This document shows, piece after piece, positions 1 to 11,340 of a stretch of 48,313 nucleotides of DNA. The first letter of the stretch is position 1; each line of letters starts with the position of its first letter. A program made the position numbers and the translations under genes. Below the pieces are notes generated by a model. The model worked only from the letters and a program-made list of their open reading frames with translations, did not search any database and was not told the DNA's origin. Source of the DNA: Marinobacter sp. AC-23 (GTDB taxonomy: Bacteria; Pseudomonadota; Gammaproteobacteria; Pseudomonadales; Oleiphilaceae); the NCBI RefSeq assembly GCF_001858325.1, contig NZ_MBPP01000046.1:1-48313 (forward strand), in the 5' to 3' direction.

Positions 1-251
1 CTGCTTGTGCGTAGCACCATGCTGGAGTTTGCGCTGCTCGGTGGCTTTGCGGGAGTTCTTGGGTGGCTGCGGCTGAAGCGGCAGTGTGGGCTTTGCAGTT
101 CCGAATGTTTGAGGGTGATTTCAGTTGGCACTGGCAAGTGGTGCTGCCTATACCGGTCATCAGTGCAGTGGTGTTGTCATTGTTTGGGCGCTGGCAACTC
201 AGGCCTGTGTTGAGTGTTTCGCCCATGCTTTTACTTAGGCGACTTGAGTAA
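1..251 (+). CDS. C-terminal end of an FtsX-like ABC transporter permease (partial, frameshifted)
   Basis: Only the last ~83 codons are in the window. Reading starts in frame 1 (LLVRSTMLEFALLGGFAGVLG) and continues in frame 3 from about position 62 (VAAAEAAVWALQ, then RPVLSVSPMLLLRRLE). Adding one G to the GGG at 60-62 joins the frames. The 'LEFALLG..AG.LA...AE' helix, a second hydrophobic segment and the closing 'SPMLLLRR' pattern are typical of the C-terminus of MacB/FtsX-type permeases of YbbP kind, which release lipoproteins or other substrates from the inner membrane. The partner ATPase would lie upstream, outside the window. The family assignment rests on a short tail, so it is moderate. 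Confidence 0.6.
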
Positions 252-281
252 AACTGAGGTTCGGCAAGCAGAAATACTGGC

Positions 282-1064
282 TTATCGATAGTTCGCGAGG
301 ATGGCTTCCAGCTCGCCACTCTCGCGAATGCGGGCAAGCTCAATGTTGAACTTGTTCGCAAAAGGCAGGCACTCTTTGCGCAGCATCACCCGAAAGCCAT
401 AAGAGCTAATGCCTCCTGAAGAAGCCGTAAATTGGTCCTGCAAGCCTTCGTTTTTCAGTACCCATTTGCCTACAAGCAAATCGACTACCGCTGCGTCAAA
501 ACGGTCTCCGTGCAGTAAAAAGTTAAACATATCTCTCTCTTGGGAAACGTCAAAACGCTTGATGGCACCAGACTTAAAGTGCCGCTCCAGCGCTGGGTAT
601 ATGTAGCCCAGGTGAGTGACAACGGTTTTGGAAACAAGATCTTCCGGGGAGTGGTACGTCTGGCTGGCGCCTTTCGGCGTAAAGAACACTTCCTGAACCT
701 CTACCACCGGCTCGGTAAACAGGAATTTTTCTGGCTCGTGTGTCCATTCAACCGCTCGTGATGTGCCATCGATATAGCCATCCAGCAACATCTGATCCAC
801 ACGTTTTCGTGGAATTTTTTCAGCGACTATTTGATAGCCCAAACGCTCGGAAATCAGCGAAACCACATCCCACATAATACCGGAGGGCGCATCCTGATCT
901 ACGATCATGTAGGGCGGATAACCGTTCGGGGAGATATTGAAACGGAACACTTTTTTGTCGTCTGCGAAGGCTGCGTTTGTGCCCAGAGCAAATGTAAGCA
1001 AAAAGGGCAGGCAAACTATGCGTTTTGCGAGAGCGATGAGCAGGTGGTATTTTTGGTGCTTCAT
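282..1064 (-). CDS. Periplasmic solute-binding protein, SBP_bac_3 type
   Basis: 260 aa with an N-terminal signal peptide: basic start, hydrophobic core around residues 15-30, probable cleavage after AAFA. The mature part begins KVFRFNISPNGYPPYMI, the usual first strand of family-3 extracellular solute-binding proteins, which bind amino acids or related small molecules. It continues with 'GIMWDVVSLISERLGYQI', 'DAAVVDLLVGKWVL' and a closing 'ELARIRESGELEAILANYR'. No permease or ATPase gene adjoins it, so it may be an orphan receptor or a distant relative not tied to a transporter. The ligand cannot be read from sequence. It is transcribed away from the gene at 1251-2438, whose terminator hairpin lies between the two. 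Confidence 0.8.
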   Translation of the reverse strand: MKHQKYHLLIALAKRIVCLPFLLTFALGTNAAFADDKKVFRFNISPNGYPPYMIVDQDAPSGIMWDVVSLISERLGYQIVAEKIPRKRVDQMLLDGYIDGTSRAVEWTHEPEKFLFTEPVVEVQEVFFTPKGASQTYHSPEDLVSKTVVTHLGYIYPALERHFKSGAIKRFDVSQERDMFNFLLHGDRFDAAVVDLLVGKWVLKNEGLQDQFTASSGGISSYGFRVMLRKECLPFANKFNIELARIRESGELEAILANYR

Positions 1065-1207
1065 TGACGGGAACTCTCTTCGAGCATACGGGCTGCGGGC
1101 TATGCTGCCCGCGAAAGAATGACCCGGCCATGTCCCTGCCAGAAAGAGATCAATTGTTACTTGTCTGCCCCGCTATTTCAATATTTGAGAGTAATGTAAT
1201 GTTAACC

Positions 1208-1240
1208 AGGAGCAGCGCCCCGGTGTCGGGCCCTGCTCCT
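1208..1240 (-). terminator. Hairpin downstream of the iron alcohol dehydrogenase
   Basis: AGGAGCAG (1208-1215) pairs perfectly with CTGCTCCT (1233-1240), and an inner GCCC/GGGC extends the stem. It begins 11 nt past the stop of the minus-strand dehydrogenase. The T content after it on the minus strand is only moderate. Confidence 0.55.
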
Positions 1241-1250
1241 ATAATGGCCG

Positions 1251-2438
1251 TTAGGCCCAAGCGCGCTGCAGAACGGCGCGAGCGTCCTTAAGAGTCACTT
1301 CTTTTGGGTTGAACATGATGGAGCCATCGTCCATTGCCATGTCTGCAATCTGATCCAGCTGACCTTCGGTAATTTTGCCCGTTTCTTTCAATGTGCGTGG
1401 CAATTGGCACCGCTTATAAAGCGCATCCCTTAGCTTGCGTAGGGCTGAAATGCTGGCTTCCGCGCGACGGCTGCCGGGTGTGGCTGCGTATACCTCAGGG
1501 CCTTCCAGGTACAGCAACAGTTCGCCCAATGGCTCACGAATGGTTTCAAGGTTGTACTCAAGCACATAGGGCAGGTACAGGCTCATGCACAAGCCGTGGG
1601 GCAGGTGGCAGATGGCGCCGGTGGCGTGGCCAAGGGAGTGCACCAGCCCAACCATGGAGTTGGAAAACGCAATACCCGCCATGGTGGACGCCTGCGCTAG
1701 CTCCAGCCTGCCGTCGCTGTCCTTTGGGTTGTCCATTACCTGCAGCAGCGATTGGCTTACTTTCTTGATAGCCGCCGTAGCATAGGCATCGCTCAGCGGA
1801 TTCTTTGCTATACAGGTGAAAGATTCGATGGCATGGGTCATGGCATCCATGGCCGTTGCTGCCGTAATGTGGGGCGGCAGCGTTAGAGTCATACGCGGGT
1901 CGATAATCGCCGCGTTGGGCAGCAGGTACGAGGAGGTAAAGGGCAGTTTTACGCCTTTTTTCTCATCGGTGATGACCGCAATGGATGTGACTTCCGAACC
2001 GGTTCCCGCCGTGGTGGGCACCACAAAGAATGGTTTGAGTGCGCGTTTCAGCACGCCAGCGCCCGTATACTTGGCAATGTCATCCCCACCTTCGGAAACC
2101 AGAATATTCACAGCCTTGCCGGTGTCGATGGCCGAGCCGCCGCCTATGGCAATAATGGAATCGCACTTTTCCTTGCGGTAAATGGCAGCAATATCACGAA
2201 CCACGGTAGTTGAAGAATCCGGCGGCACATCGTCGTAAATGCTTACGATATCCAGGCCACTCTCTTCGCACGCAGTAATTACCGGTTCCAGCAGGCCAGC
2301 GGCACGAACACCTTTATCGGTCACAATCATCGGGCGTTTGGCGGCCAAACCGTTTAATTCGTATGGGATATGTTCAAGGGCGGCTTTGCCGGCAATAACT
2401 TTTACCGGGCAGAAGAACTCGTAGTAAGTGTTGGTCAT
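1251..2438 (-). CDS. Iron-containing alcohol dehydrogenase
   Basis: 395 aa, close to the usual 380-400 of group III Fe-dependent alcohol dehydrogenases, which oxidise or reduce alcohols and aldehydes with NAD(P). Visible signatures are the nucleotide-binding GGGSAIDTGKA (about residues 99-109), PTTAGTGSEVT, and the metal-site region MDAMTHAIES with HSLGHATGA and a further His in PHGLCMS. Its ATG overlaps the TAA of the upstream SCP2-like gene (TAATG), so the two are translationally coupled and form a two-gene operon. That partner suggests a lipophilic substrate such as a long-chain or sterol-like alcohol, but this is inference. A hairpin follows the stop. Confidence 0.9.
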   Translation of the reverse strand: MTNTYYEFFCPVKVIAGKAALEHIPYELNGLAAKRPMIVTDKGVRAAGLLEPVITACEESGLDIVSIYDDVPPDSSTTVVRDIAAIYRKEKCDSIIAIGGGSAIDTGKAVNILVSEGGDDIAKYTGAGVLKRALKPFFVVPTTAGTGSEVTSIAVITDEKKGVKLPFTSSYLLPNAAIIDPRMTLTLPPHITAATAMDAMTHAIESFTCIAKNPLSDAYATAAIKKVSQSLLQVMDNPKDSDGRLELAQASTMAGIAFSNSMVGLVHSLGHATGAICHLPHGLCMSLYLPYVLEYNLETIREPLGELLLYLEGPEVYAATPGSRRAEASISALRKLRDALYKRCQLPRTLKETGKITEGQLDQIADMAMDDGSIMFNPKEVTLKDARAVLQRAWA

Positions 2439-2982
2439 TAGGCTCTCGCTGTCTGGACAAAGTGAGTGGCAACCTTCAGGTAAATCTGTGCAGCACTGAT
2501 CAGTTTTTCGGGGAGATGAAGGTTTGCGGGGTATTCTTTTACCGCACGTTTGGCAATGATCTTGGGCAGAATGAACGATTCAAGCCGATTGAGTACACGG
2601 GTCATACGAACGGCGTAGCTTACATCGCCATCTACCAGCATGCGGTCGTGGGCAAACGCGACCGAGGTTTTTCCTGGAACGACAGCACCAAAAAGGCGTG
2701 AGTAAGGTGTTTAAATTGGATGGAGACATCTACGGGACGAGGGGCCGAGTTGCCGTGGTAGTGGAACCGGCCCTCACCAATATGTTCCACAATCAGTTTT
2801 GCGCCATCGGGCATTACCATCATTTCAAACAGGAAGCCTATAGGCAGCACCTGTGCTTCTCCTTGAACCTCACTATCAACCTCACTGACCGCCTGAAGAG
2901 CACGCCCCATAACCTGGAACATAAGTTCTACATACAGGCGCTTTGCCTGGGAAGCCATAGGCTGGATACGTTTCGCTAACAT
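2438..2982 (-). CDS. SCP2 sterol-binding-like protein (frameshifted)
   Basis: The gene reads from an ATG at 2982 in one frame to about 2665 (…AFLVLSFQEK), then continues in another frame (TSVAFAHDRMLVDGDVSYAV…) to the TAA at 2438-2440. One base missing from the T5 run near 2665-2669 explains the break. The repaired protein is about 181 aa. The central pattern of a charged beta-hairpin followed by 'DVSIQFKHLTHAFLVLS' and 'MLVDGDVSYAVRM' resembles the SCP2 lipid/sterol-carrier fold ('G.l.v.GD...a..l'). The C-terminal helix region looks like those found in UbiJ/SCP2-like proteins. It overlaps the dehydrogenase start by one base. The exact ligand is unknown. Confidence 0.6.
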
Positions 2983-3099
2983 GCCCGTTACCTGAATTTG
3001 GTTATTGATAACTGATTTTTAGAGTTATTGCTCTAAAAGTCAATGATCATGATGACGGCAACCCTGCGCTTTTCCGGCAAGCCCATGAACAGCAACGAA

Positions 3100-3130
3100 A
3101 AAGGCCGAAATCCTAAGGATTTCGGCCTTT
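3100..3130 (-). terminator. Strong rho-independent terminator of the M48 peptidase gene
   Basis: A 14-bp perfect stem (AAAGGCCGAAATCC, 3100-3113, with GGATTTCGGCCTTT, 3117-3130) has a 3-nt loop. On the minus strand it is followed by a T-run. It lies 22 nt beyond the stop of the peptidase gene. Confidence 0.85.
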
Positions 3131-3152
3131 AAAGCTATGCAGATAAGCAATG

Positions 3153-4430
3153 TTACTGAGTGAGAGCGGCCAGCTTTTTCCGTGCTTCCTCAGCAATGTC
3201 GCCGCTGGATTCCGCCGCTTTGCTGTAATAAGCGATGGCTTCCTTGCGATTGTTGTCCTTTACGGCAATATCGCCCAACCGCAAAAAGGCGATGGAGGTA
3301 GGTACAACCTCGTTAGCCCGGGTCAGGTTTTCTCGTGCTTTGCTCAGGTTATTAAGCTGCAATGCGGTTAGACCATTATTGAGGCGATAAACGAACATTT
3401 CGGGGTACATGGACACCGCCTTATCGAAATCAGCCTGGGCCTTGTCGTTCTTCTTTTGCTCCTGGTAAATACGGCCGCGCAAGGAGTAGAACATAGCTTC
3501 GCGGGGTAGCAGGTTGATGGCCTCGTTGATTTTATTGAGAGCCGCATTCATATCGCCGTCAGACGCCAGCTTCATGGCCTCATCGTGGGCGTCATAGGCG
3601 GGCTGAACCTTACGCAGAGTGGCTGTTTTCTTCTTGTAAACATCGGCCCCGCGATAGCCGCCGCCACCTATTTCGCTTACCAGCTTACTGTTCTCGCTAA
3701 CACGTTTGGCAGAAGGCGGGTGGGTCGCAAAAAGACCGTCTACAAACCCGGCCTGCTGGCCATTGGACAGCGCAAGGAAAATTTCCTGTAGCTCTACGGC
3801 CGCTTGCGGGTCGTAGCCGGCTTCTTTCATGTAAAGCATGCCGTAGTGATCCGATTCCAATTCATCGCCCTGGCCGTATTGCGCCAGAGCCAGCTGTGCC
3901 CCCACCGCTGCGCCACCCATAAGCAGGCCTGCCCACTCATTGTCAGAAAGCGCAAAGCCCAAGCCTGCTACACCAGCGCTGATCAGCATCCCTTGCTGCA
4001 TGCGCTGAACACTGTGGCGCGCTGCCGCGTGAACAATCTCGTGGCCAAGTACAGAGGCAAGTTGCGCCTCATCCTCAAGTTCCGTCAGCAACCCACGGTT
4101 AACCGCAATCTTGCCGCCGGGCAAAGCCCAAGCATTGGGCACGCTACTGTTCAGCACAACAAACTCGTAGGGCAGGTCGGGCCTGTCACTTACCCGGGCC
4201 AGCTTGTTGCCCACTTCCCGCACGTACAGGGTCAACTCAGGGTCGATATAAAACTGCCCGCCCTGAGTTTGCTGGGTGGGCGTATATTGCTCAGCACCCA
4301 TAGCGAGTTCCTGGCTCTCACCAATCAGCGAAAGTTGGTTTTCGCCAGTTACCGGGTTTACAGAACACCCGGTAAGCAGCAGCATAAGTGCCAAAACCGG
4401 GGCACAGCGTTGCAAGACGGCGTTTTTCAC
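3153..4430 (-). CDS. M48 family metallopeptidase lipoprotein with C-terminal TPR repeats
   Basis: 425 aa. The N-terminus is a lipoprotein signal (hydrophobic stretch ending LLLTGC, lipidated Cys near residue 22), so it should be an outer-membrane or periplasmic lipoprotein. The zinc-peptidase motif HEIVH (HExxH) lies near residue 130, with the third ligand in ELESDHYGMLYMKEAGYDP. A hydrophobic Gly/Ala-rich segment sits between them. The last ~150 residues form TPR-like helices (AALNKINEAINLLPREAMFYS and following). This order matches the BepA/YfgC group, which assists or degrades outer-membrane proteins during assembly. It stands alone with its own terminator. Confidence 0.9.
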   Translation of the reverse strand: MKNAVLQRCAPVLALMLLLTGCSVNPVTGENQLSLIGESQELAMGAEQYTPTQQTQGGQFYIDPELTLYVREVGNKLARVSDRPDLPYEFVVLNSSVPNAWALPGGKIAVNRGLLTELEDEAQLASVLGHEIVHAAARHSVQRMQQGMLISAGVAGLGFALSDNEWAGLLMGGAAVGAQLALAQYGQGDELESDHYGMLYMKEAGYDPQAAVELQEIFLALSNGQQAGFVDGLFATHPPSAKRVSENSKLVSEIGGGGYRGADVYKKKTATLRKVQPAYDAHDEAMKLASDGDMNAALNKINEAINLLPREAMFYSLRGRIYQEQKKNDKAQADFDKAVSMYPEMFVYRLNNGLTALQLNNLSKARENLTRANEVVPTSIAFLRLGDIAVKDNNRKEAIAYYSKAAESSGDIAEEARKKLAALTQ

Positions 4431-4537
4431 TCTCGACTCCTGTAATTGAATATCCTGACAGATATAATTGCACGGCTACCGCCTGCTTTAAATACCGGCA
4501 GCCCAAAACCCACACACGAACCACAGGTTTGTTCTGA

Positions 4538-5008
4538 ATGGATGACCAAATTCGAACCGACCGGGTAACCCGGTTCATCGAAACCCTCAACCAGGCCCGC
4601 GAGCTTGGCTTAACGGTTACAGAAACCACAGAGTGCAGCCTTACCCTGTGCCTGCCATACGATGACCGTATTATAGGCAACCCGGATACCGGCGTGATTC
4701 ATGGTGGCGCCATCACCACGCTGATGGACACCACATCTGGCTCGCTCATGCTCTGTGCCCTGGAGGTATTCGAACTGTGCCCAACGCTGGATCTGCGGGT
4801 TGATTACATGCGCCCGGCCGAACCGCACAAGCCTGTTTATGCCCGGGCGGAAGTTTACCGAATGACCCGCAACATTATATTCACCCGCTGCGAAGCCTAC
4901 CAAGAAGGCGGCGAAACCGTGGCTAACTGCGTAGGCACCTTCATGCGTATAGGCCCCGAAGCACTGCCAAAAGCCTACCGTGAAAAAATCACCGGAGGCC
5001 CGCTATGA
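4538..5008 (+). CDS. PaaI-family hotdog-fold thioesterase
   Basis: 156 aa, the usual length for acyl-CoA thioesterases of the PaaI/YigI type. The hotdog signature is 'GNPDTGVIHGGAITTLMDTTSG' (HGG plus a catalytic-type Asp), followed by 'LDLRVDYMRPAEPHKPVYARAEV' and a 'C.GTFM' strand. Such enzymes hydrolyse acyl- or aryl-CoA thioesters in the cytosol. It overlaps the next gene by 4 bp (ATGA), and that gene encodes a second hotdog protein, so the two probably form a heteromeric pair or act on related substrates. Confidence 0.85.
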   Translation: MDDQIRTDRVTRFIETLNQARELGLTVTETTECSLTLCLPYDDRIIGNPDTGVIHGGAITTLMDTTSGSLMLCALEVFELCPTLDLRVDYMRPAEPHKPVYARAEVYRMTRNIIFTRCEAYQEGGETVANCVGTFMRIGPEALPKAYREKITGGPL

Positions 5009-5438
5009 CCGATCCGGAAATCCTGCGTTACACCCGCGAAACCGGTGACTTCTCCCGCCTGATCACTAGCATTCCCTACGCCACGTTTATTGGCTTGGAG
5101 TGCGACCAGTTTGGCGATGACCTAATCTTTCGCCTGCCGGCACAAGACCAGAACCTGGGCAACCCGGTACTCCCCGCCATTCACGGCGGCGTAATCGGCG
5201 GCTTTATGGAGCTTTCCGCCGCGATCTACCTAATGCTTGCGCAAGAAACCATGCGCATGCCGCGCATCGTCAACTTTTCCCTGGATTACCTGCGCGCCGG
5301 CCTCGACCGCGAAACCTATGCAGAATGCCAGCTAACCCGGCAGGCAACCGGGTAGCAAACGTAATGATCACTGCCTGGCAGAAATCCCGCTCCAAACCGA
5401 TTTCGACCGCACGAGCGCATTTCCTGCTAGAAGACTGA
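5005..5438 (+). CDS. Second PaaI-type hotdog thioesterase (frameshifted near its end)
   Basis: Starts at the ATG inside the ATGA overlap with the preceding thioesterase. The frame carries [21 protein letters not shown], the hotdog 'HGG' helix, then runs into a premature TAG at 5353. Adding one G to CAGGCAAC near 5341-5344 restores a natural C-terminus ([17 protein letters not shown]…, ending FLLED) and a stop at 5436-5438. The repaired protein is 144 aa. This is most likely a sequencing-type single-base loss rather than real truncation. Function as for its partner; substrate not predictable. Confidence 0.75.
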
Positions 5439-5513
5439 CCGAGACTCCACTCCGGGACTTGAAAACCTCCGGAGTGCCCCCATTTTCCTGCAAGACGAAC
5501 TCACAAGCTGGAT

Positions 5514-5624
5514 AACACGGGAGCAAGGCTTTTCTCCAAAACCGTGCGGAGCCATGGATGGCGGAGCCGAGCGTACACGGATGTATTCACAGCGTGTTTT
5601 GGTGAAAAGCCTTGCTCCCGTGTT
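5514..5624. repeat. 29-bp imperfect inverted repeat with 53-nt spacer
   Basis: The left arm (5514-5542) and right arm (5596-5624) are reverse complements with one mismatch. The core is GGGAGCAAGGCTTTTC on the left and its complement on the right. The spacer contains the palindrome CCATGGATGG. It sits between the thioesterase pair and htpG, 34 nt before the htpG start. It looks like a mobile REP/BIME-type intergenic element or a long RNA hairpin. It could affect htpG mRNA or terminate upstream transcription. Confidence 0.7.
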
Positions 5625-5658
5625 CCCCCATATGTCGATTGCAGGAGAGACGAAAAAA

Positions 5659-7512
5659 ATGACGGTTGAAACGCAAAAAGAAACCCTAGGTTTTCAGACC
5701 GAAGTAAAACAGCTACTTCAGCTGATGATCCATTCCTTGTACTCAAATAAGGAAATCTTCCTCCGCGAACTGATTTCCAACGCCTCCGATGCCGAAGACA
5801 AGCTGCGCTTTGCCGCCCTGAAAGACAACGGCTTATACGAAGGCGAATCCGAACTGCAAATCCGCCTCGATTTCGACAAAGAAGCCAACACCATCACACT
5901 GGCCGACAACGGCATCGGCATGAGCCGTGAAGACGTTGTGCAAAACCTGGGCACCATTGCACGTTCCGGCACTGCTGAATTTCTTCAGCAACTCTCTGGC
6001 GATGAAAAGAAAGACAGCCAGCTGATCGGCCAATTTGGCGTGGGTTTCTACTCAGCCTTTATCGTTGCCGACAAAGTGGATGTATTTACCCGCCGTGCAG
6101 GCGCGCCTGTTGAAGAAGGTGTGCACTGGCAATCGGTCGGCGATGGCGAATTCACCATCGAACACGTAGCCCGTGAAAAGCGCGGCACCAAAATTGTTAT
6201 CCACTTAAAAGAAGAGGCCAGCGAATTTGCCGACGGATTCCGCCTGCGCAACCTGGTTAAAAAGTATTCGGACCACATCTCCTTCCCGGTGATCATGAAA
6301 TCCGAGCCCACCGAAGAAGGCGAAGAGAGCAAAGACGAAACCGTTAACGACGCGACCGCCTTGTGGACTCTGCCTCGTACCGAAATTAAAGACGAGGAAT
6401 ACAAAGAATTCTACAAGCACATTGCGCACGATTTTGAAGACCCGCTGATCTGGTCCCACAACAAAGTGGAAGGCAAACTGGAATACACCAGCTTGCTGTA
6501 TATCCCGGCCCGCGCACCGTTTGATATGTATCAGCGCGACGCGCCCCGTGGCCTGAAGTTATACGTACAGCGCGTGTTCATCATGGACGACGCCGAACAG
6601 TTCCTGCCGCTGTACCTACGCTTTGCCAAAGGTGTGGTGGATTCCAACGATCTGTCCCTGAACGTATCCCGCGAAATCCTGCAAAACGACGCCACTGTGG
6701 ATAGCATTCGTACCGCACTAACCAAGCGTGTGCTCGATATGCTGTCGAAGCTGTCCAAGAGAGAGCCAGAGGAATACCAGAAGTTCTGGGGCGAGTTTGG
6801 CACGGTTCTCAAAGAAGGCGCTGCGGAAGATTTCAGCAATCGCGAGAAAATCGGCGGCCTGCTGCGCTTTGCTTCTACGCACACAGGTGAGAGCACACAA
6901 AACGTGTCTCTGGACCAGTACATCGAGCGGATGAAAGAAGGTCAGAGCAAGATCTACTACATCACTGCTGATAACTTCATGGCAGCCAAGAGCAGTCCGC
7001 ACCTTGAGGTGTTCCGCAAGAAAGGCATTGAGGTACTGATTCTCTCCGATCGTATTGACGAGTGGATGGCGGGTTACCTCACCGAGTATGACAGCAAGCA
7101 GCTTCAAGACGTTGCCCGTGGCGATCTTGATCTTGGCGAAGTGGAAACCGAGGAAGACAAGAAGCACAAGGAAGAAGCCGCAGAAGAGCACAAAGATTTG
7201 CTCGAACGAATCAAAACCACCCTCAGTGACCGGGTTCAGGAAGTGCGGGTAACCAACCGCCTTACGGATTCACCGGCGTGCTTGGTAGTGGGCGACTTTG
7301 ATATGGGTGCCCAGATGAAGAAGATCATGGAAGCGGCGGGCCAGAAGGTTCCAGACAGCAAGCCGATCTTTGAAATCAACGTGGATCACCCGCTGGTTCA
7401 ACGCCTGGAAAGCGAGAAGGGCGATGAGCGCTTTAACGAGCTCTCAGCGGTGCTTCTGGACCAGGCCACACTGGCAAGCGGCGAACAGCTGCAAGACCAG
7501 GTGCCTACGTAA
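5659..7512 (+). CDS. htpG: Molecular chaperone HtpG (Hsp90)
   Basis: 618 aa from the ATG at 5659, chosen because AGGAGA lies 10 nt upstream and the protein then begins [20 protein letters not shown] as in other HtpG proteins. The open frame extends further upstream, but into the inverted repeat. The ATPase (GHKL) motifs are all present: [39 protein letters not shown] and [10 protein letters not shown]. The middle domain has the [10 protein letters not shown] segment and the C-terminal dimerisation domain is complete. It folds and stabilises client proteins in the cytosol and is typically heat-induced. No sigma-32 promoter was confidently identified. Confidence 0.97.
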   Translation: MTVETQKETLGFQTEVKQLLQLMIHSLYSNKEIFLRELISNASDAEDKLRFAALKDNGLYEGESELQIRLDFDKEANTITLADNGIGMSREDVVQNLGTIARSGTAEFLQQLSGDEKKDSQLIGQFGVGFYSAFIVADKVDVFTRRAGAPVEEGVHWQSVGDGEFTIEHVAREKRGTKIVIHLKEEASEFADGFRLRNLVKKYSDHISFPVIMKSEPTEEGEESKDETVNDATALWTLPRTEIKDEEYKEFYKHIAHDFEDPLIWSHNKVEGKLEYTSLLYIPARAPFDMYQRDAPRGLKLYVQRVFIMDDAEQFLPLYLRFAKGVVDSNDLSLNVSREILQNDATVDSIRTALTKRVLDMLSKLSKREPEEYQKFWGEFGTVLKEGAAEDFSNREKIGGLLRFASTHTGESTQNVSLDQYIERMKEGQSKIYYITADNFMAAKSSPHLEVFRKKGIEVLILSDRIDEWMAGYLTEYDSKQLQDVARGDLDLGEVETEEDKKHKEEAAEEHKDLLERIKTTLSDRVQEVRVTNRLTDSPACLVVGDFDMGAQMKKIMEAAGQKVPDSKPIFEINVDHPLVQRLESEKGDERFNELSAVLLDQATLASGEQLQDQVPT

Positions 7513-7555
7513 CCCGCTTGAACCGTCTGTTGCTGGAACTGGCTAACTAAGCTGT

Positions 7556-7774
7556 ATGCATCAGATTATTGTGGACATAAGCATCAGTCCTGAAGAGTGG
7601 ATAAAGCTCTATCAGGGCGTTGCCGTTGATGTTCGCACCACGGCCCGGGACGGACGCTCTGTCCGTTTCCCGGCCCGTATTCTCTCCAGGTTTTATCTCC
7701 AGAACGGTGTGCGGGGCAGCTTCCGTATTCTGTTTGATGCCTCCGGCAAGTTCTCCTCCATTGAAAGGCTTTGA
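7556..7774 (+). CDS. DUF2835 family protein
   Basis: 72 aa, a small uncharacterised family common in gammaproteobacteria. The visible pattern is 'ISPEEWIKLYQGVAVDVRTTARDGR..RFPARILSRF', then 'GVRGSFRILFDASGKFSSIERL' at the end, with two beta-rich halves. It begins 43 nt after htpG on the same strand, without a terminator between them. No function is known. Confidence 0.75.
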   Translation: MHQIIVDISISPEEWIKLYQGVAVDVRTTARDGRSVRFPARILSRFYLQNGVRGSFRILFDASGKFSSIERL

Positions 7775-7882
7775 GCCATCCTCGCGTTAACCCTGCTTGG
7801 CGCCGATAATCAAAAACTCTCAGATCGTTATTTTTTATTAATTGTTTTTGGTATGGATAGAGGAACTAAGCTGATTTTCTAG

Positions 7883-10092
<2,210 letters not shown>

Positions 10093-10240
10093 ATCGATAG
10101 CAACAGGCCAGGCGCTCTCATAGGAAATTGCACAAGAGAGCGTCCGGCTACCAACTTCCCGCCAAATTCCTTACAATCCTCCCCGCCTGATTTTTGATCA
10201 GCTGCATTCTGATTTTCTTCTTTTAGCTTCTGGAGCCTTC

Positions 10241-11218
10241 ATGCGAATTATTCTTGCCCCGATGGAAGGGCTGGTTGACGCACCTATTCGTGAAACCCTC
10301 ACGAAGGTCGGCGGTATAGACCGGTGCGTAACGGAATTTATCCGCGTGACTCATAACCTGTTGCCTCCTCGCGTTTTCTACAAGTTTGCGCCTGAACTGT
10401 ATAACCAATCTCTCACGCAGGTGGGTACGCCGGTAGCGATTCAGCTTCTTGGGTCAGACCCGGAAGAAATGGGCCGCAATGGGCGCAGAGCTGTTGAGCT
10501 AGGCGCCACTCAGGTTGATATCAACTTTGGTTGCCCTGCCAAAACAGTGAACCGGCACAAAGGCGGTTGTGTGCTGATGCGTGAGCCAGAATTGATGCAC
10601 AACATCACAGCGGCGGTACGCCAAGCGTTGCCGGCGCATGTTCTGGTAACGGCAAAAATGCGCTTGGGGTACGACGATCGCTCCATGGGTGTTGCCTGTG
10701 CTCAGGCGCTGGAAGCGGCCGGGGCAGAAGAAATCGTTATCCATGCGCGCAGTAAAGTGGATGGCTACAAACCGCCTGCATACTGGGAAGAAATCGCCAG
10801 GGCGCGAGAAGCGGTGAAGGCCAAAATCATTGCCAACGGTGAGATCTGGACCGTGGCCGATTATTGGCGTTGCCGTGAGGTATCTGGCTGTGACGATGTC
10901 ATGATTGGCCGGGGCCTGATCGCAAGGCCCGATCTGGCTCGTAAGATCAAAGCCAGCCAGCAGGGCGTTGAGATTGACGATTTGGCTTGGCCAGAAGCTG
11001 TGGTGCTGGTGAGGGAATACGCCGAGGTACTTCAGGGTTGGTTGGAAGACCGTTATGTAACTGGTCGCATCAAGCAGTGGCTGAACTTCCTGCGACAAGG
11101 CTTTTCGGAAGCTGAGGCTATATGGCCCAAGGCTCGAAAAATCCGCGAGGTGGCACCAATGCTCGCCTGCCTTGAGCAGGATATACCCGCATCACAGATC
11201 GCTGTGCGGGCAGCCTGA
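10241..11218 (+). CDS. dusC: tRNA-dihydrouridine(16) synthase DusC
   Basis: 325 aa. Flavoprotein that reduces uridine 16 in the tRNA D-loop. The N-terminal LAPMEGLVDAPIRE is the FMN-binding start of the Dus barrel. The catalytic cysteine lies in DINFGCPAKTVNRHKGG, the substrate lysine in VTAKMRLGYDD, and phosphate binding in IIANGEIW and DDVMIGRGLIARPDL. The 'PMEGL' beginning and HARSKVDGY segment point to DusC rather than DusA or DusB. It stands alone. Its ATG follows the stretch 'CTTCTGGAGCC'. Confidence 0.93.
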   Translation: MRIILAPMEGLVDAPIRETLTKVGGIDRCVTEFIRVTHNLLPPRVFYKFAPELYNQSLTQVGTPVAIQLLGSDPEEMGRNGRRAVELGATQVDINFGCPAKTVNRHKGGCVLMREPELMHNITAAVRQALPAHVLVTAKMRLGYDDRSMGVACAQALEAAGAEEIVIHARSKVDGYKPPAYWEEIARAREAVKAKIIANGEIWTVADYWRCREVSGCDDVMIGRGLIARPDLARKIKASQQGVEIDDLAWPEAVVLVREYAEVLQGWLEDRYVTGRIKQWLNFLRQGFSEAEAIWPKARKIREVAPMLACLEQDIPASQIAVRAA

Positions 11219-11340
11219 TCTTTCTTTTTCTTTGAGCACTTCTTCCGGTCCTTTCTGATTGCGAACTACACTGGTATACATTGGTCGTGCGTTCGTAATT
11301 AAGTGGTTAATACAATCAAAACCACAACGGAGGGGTTCTA

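Noticed and set aside
1391..2181. Long open frames on the plus strand opposite the iron alcohol dehydrogenase.
   Set aside because: They have no recognisable motif and mirror the codon pattern of the opposite strand.
3804..4445. A 213-aa open frame on the plus strand opposite the M48 peptidase gene.
   Set aside because: The opposite strand has a complete peptidase with HExxH and a lipobox; this frame shows no conserved features.
10115..10144. A terminator after katG (CGCTCTC/GAGAGCG).
   Set aside because: The loop is 16 nt and no T-run follows, so it is too weak to list as a terminator.
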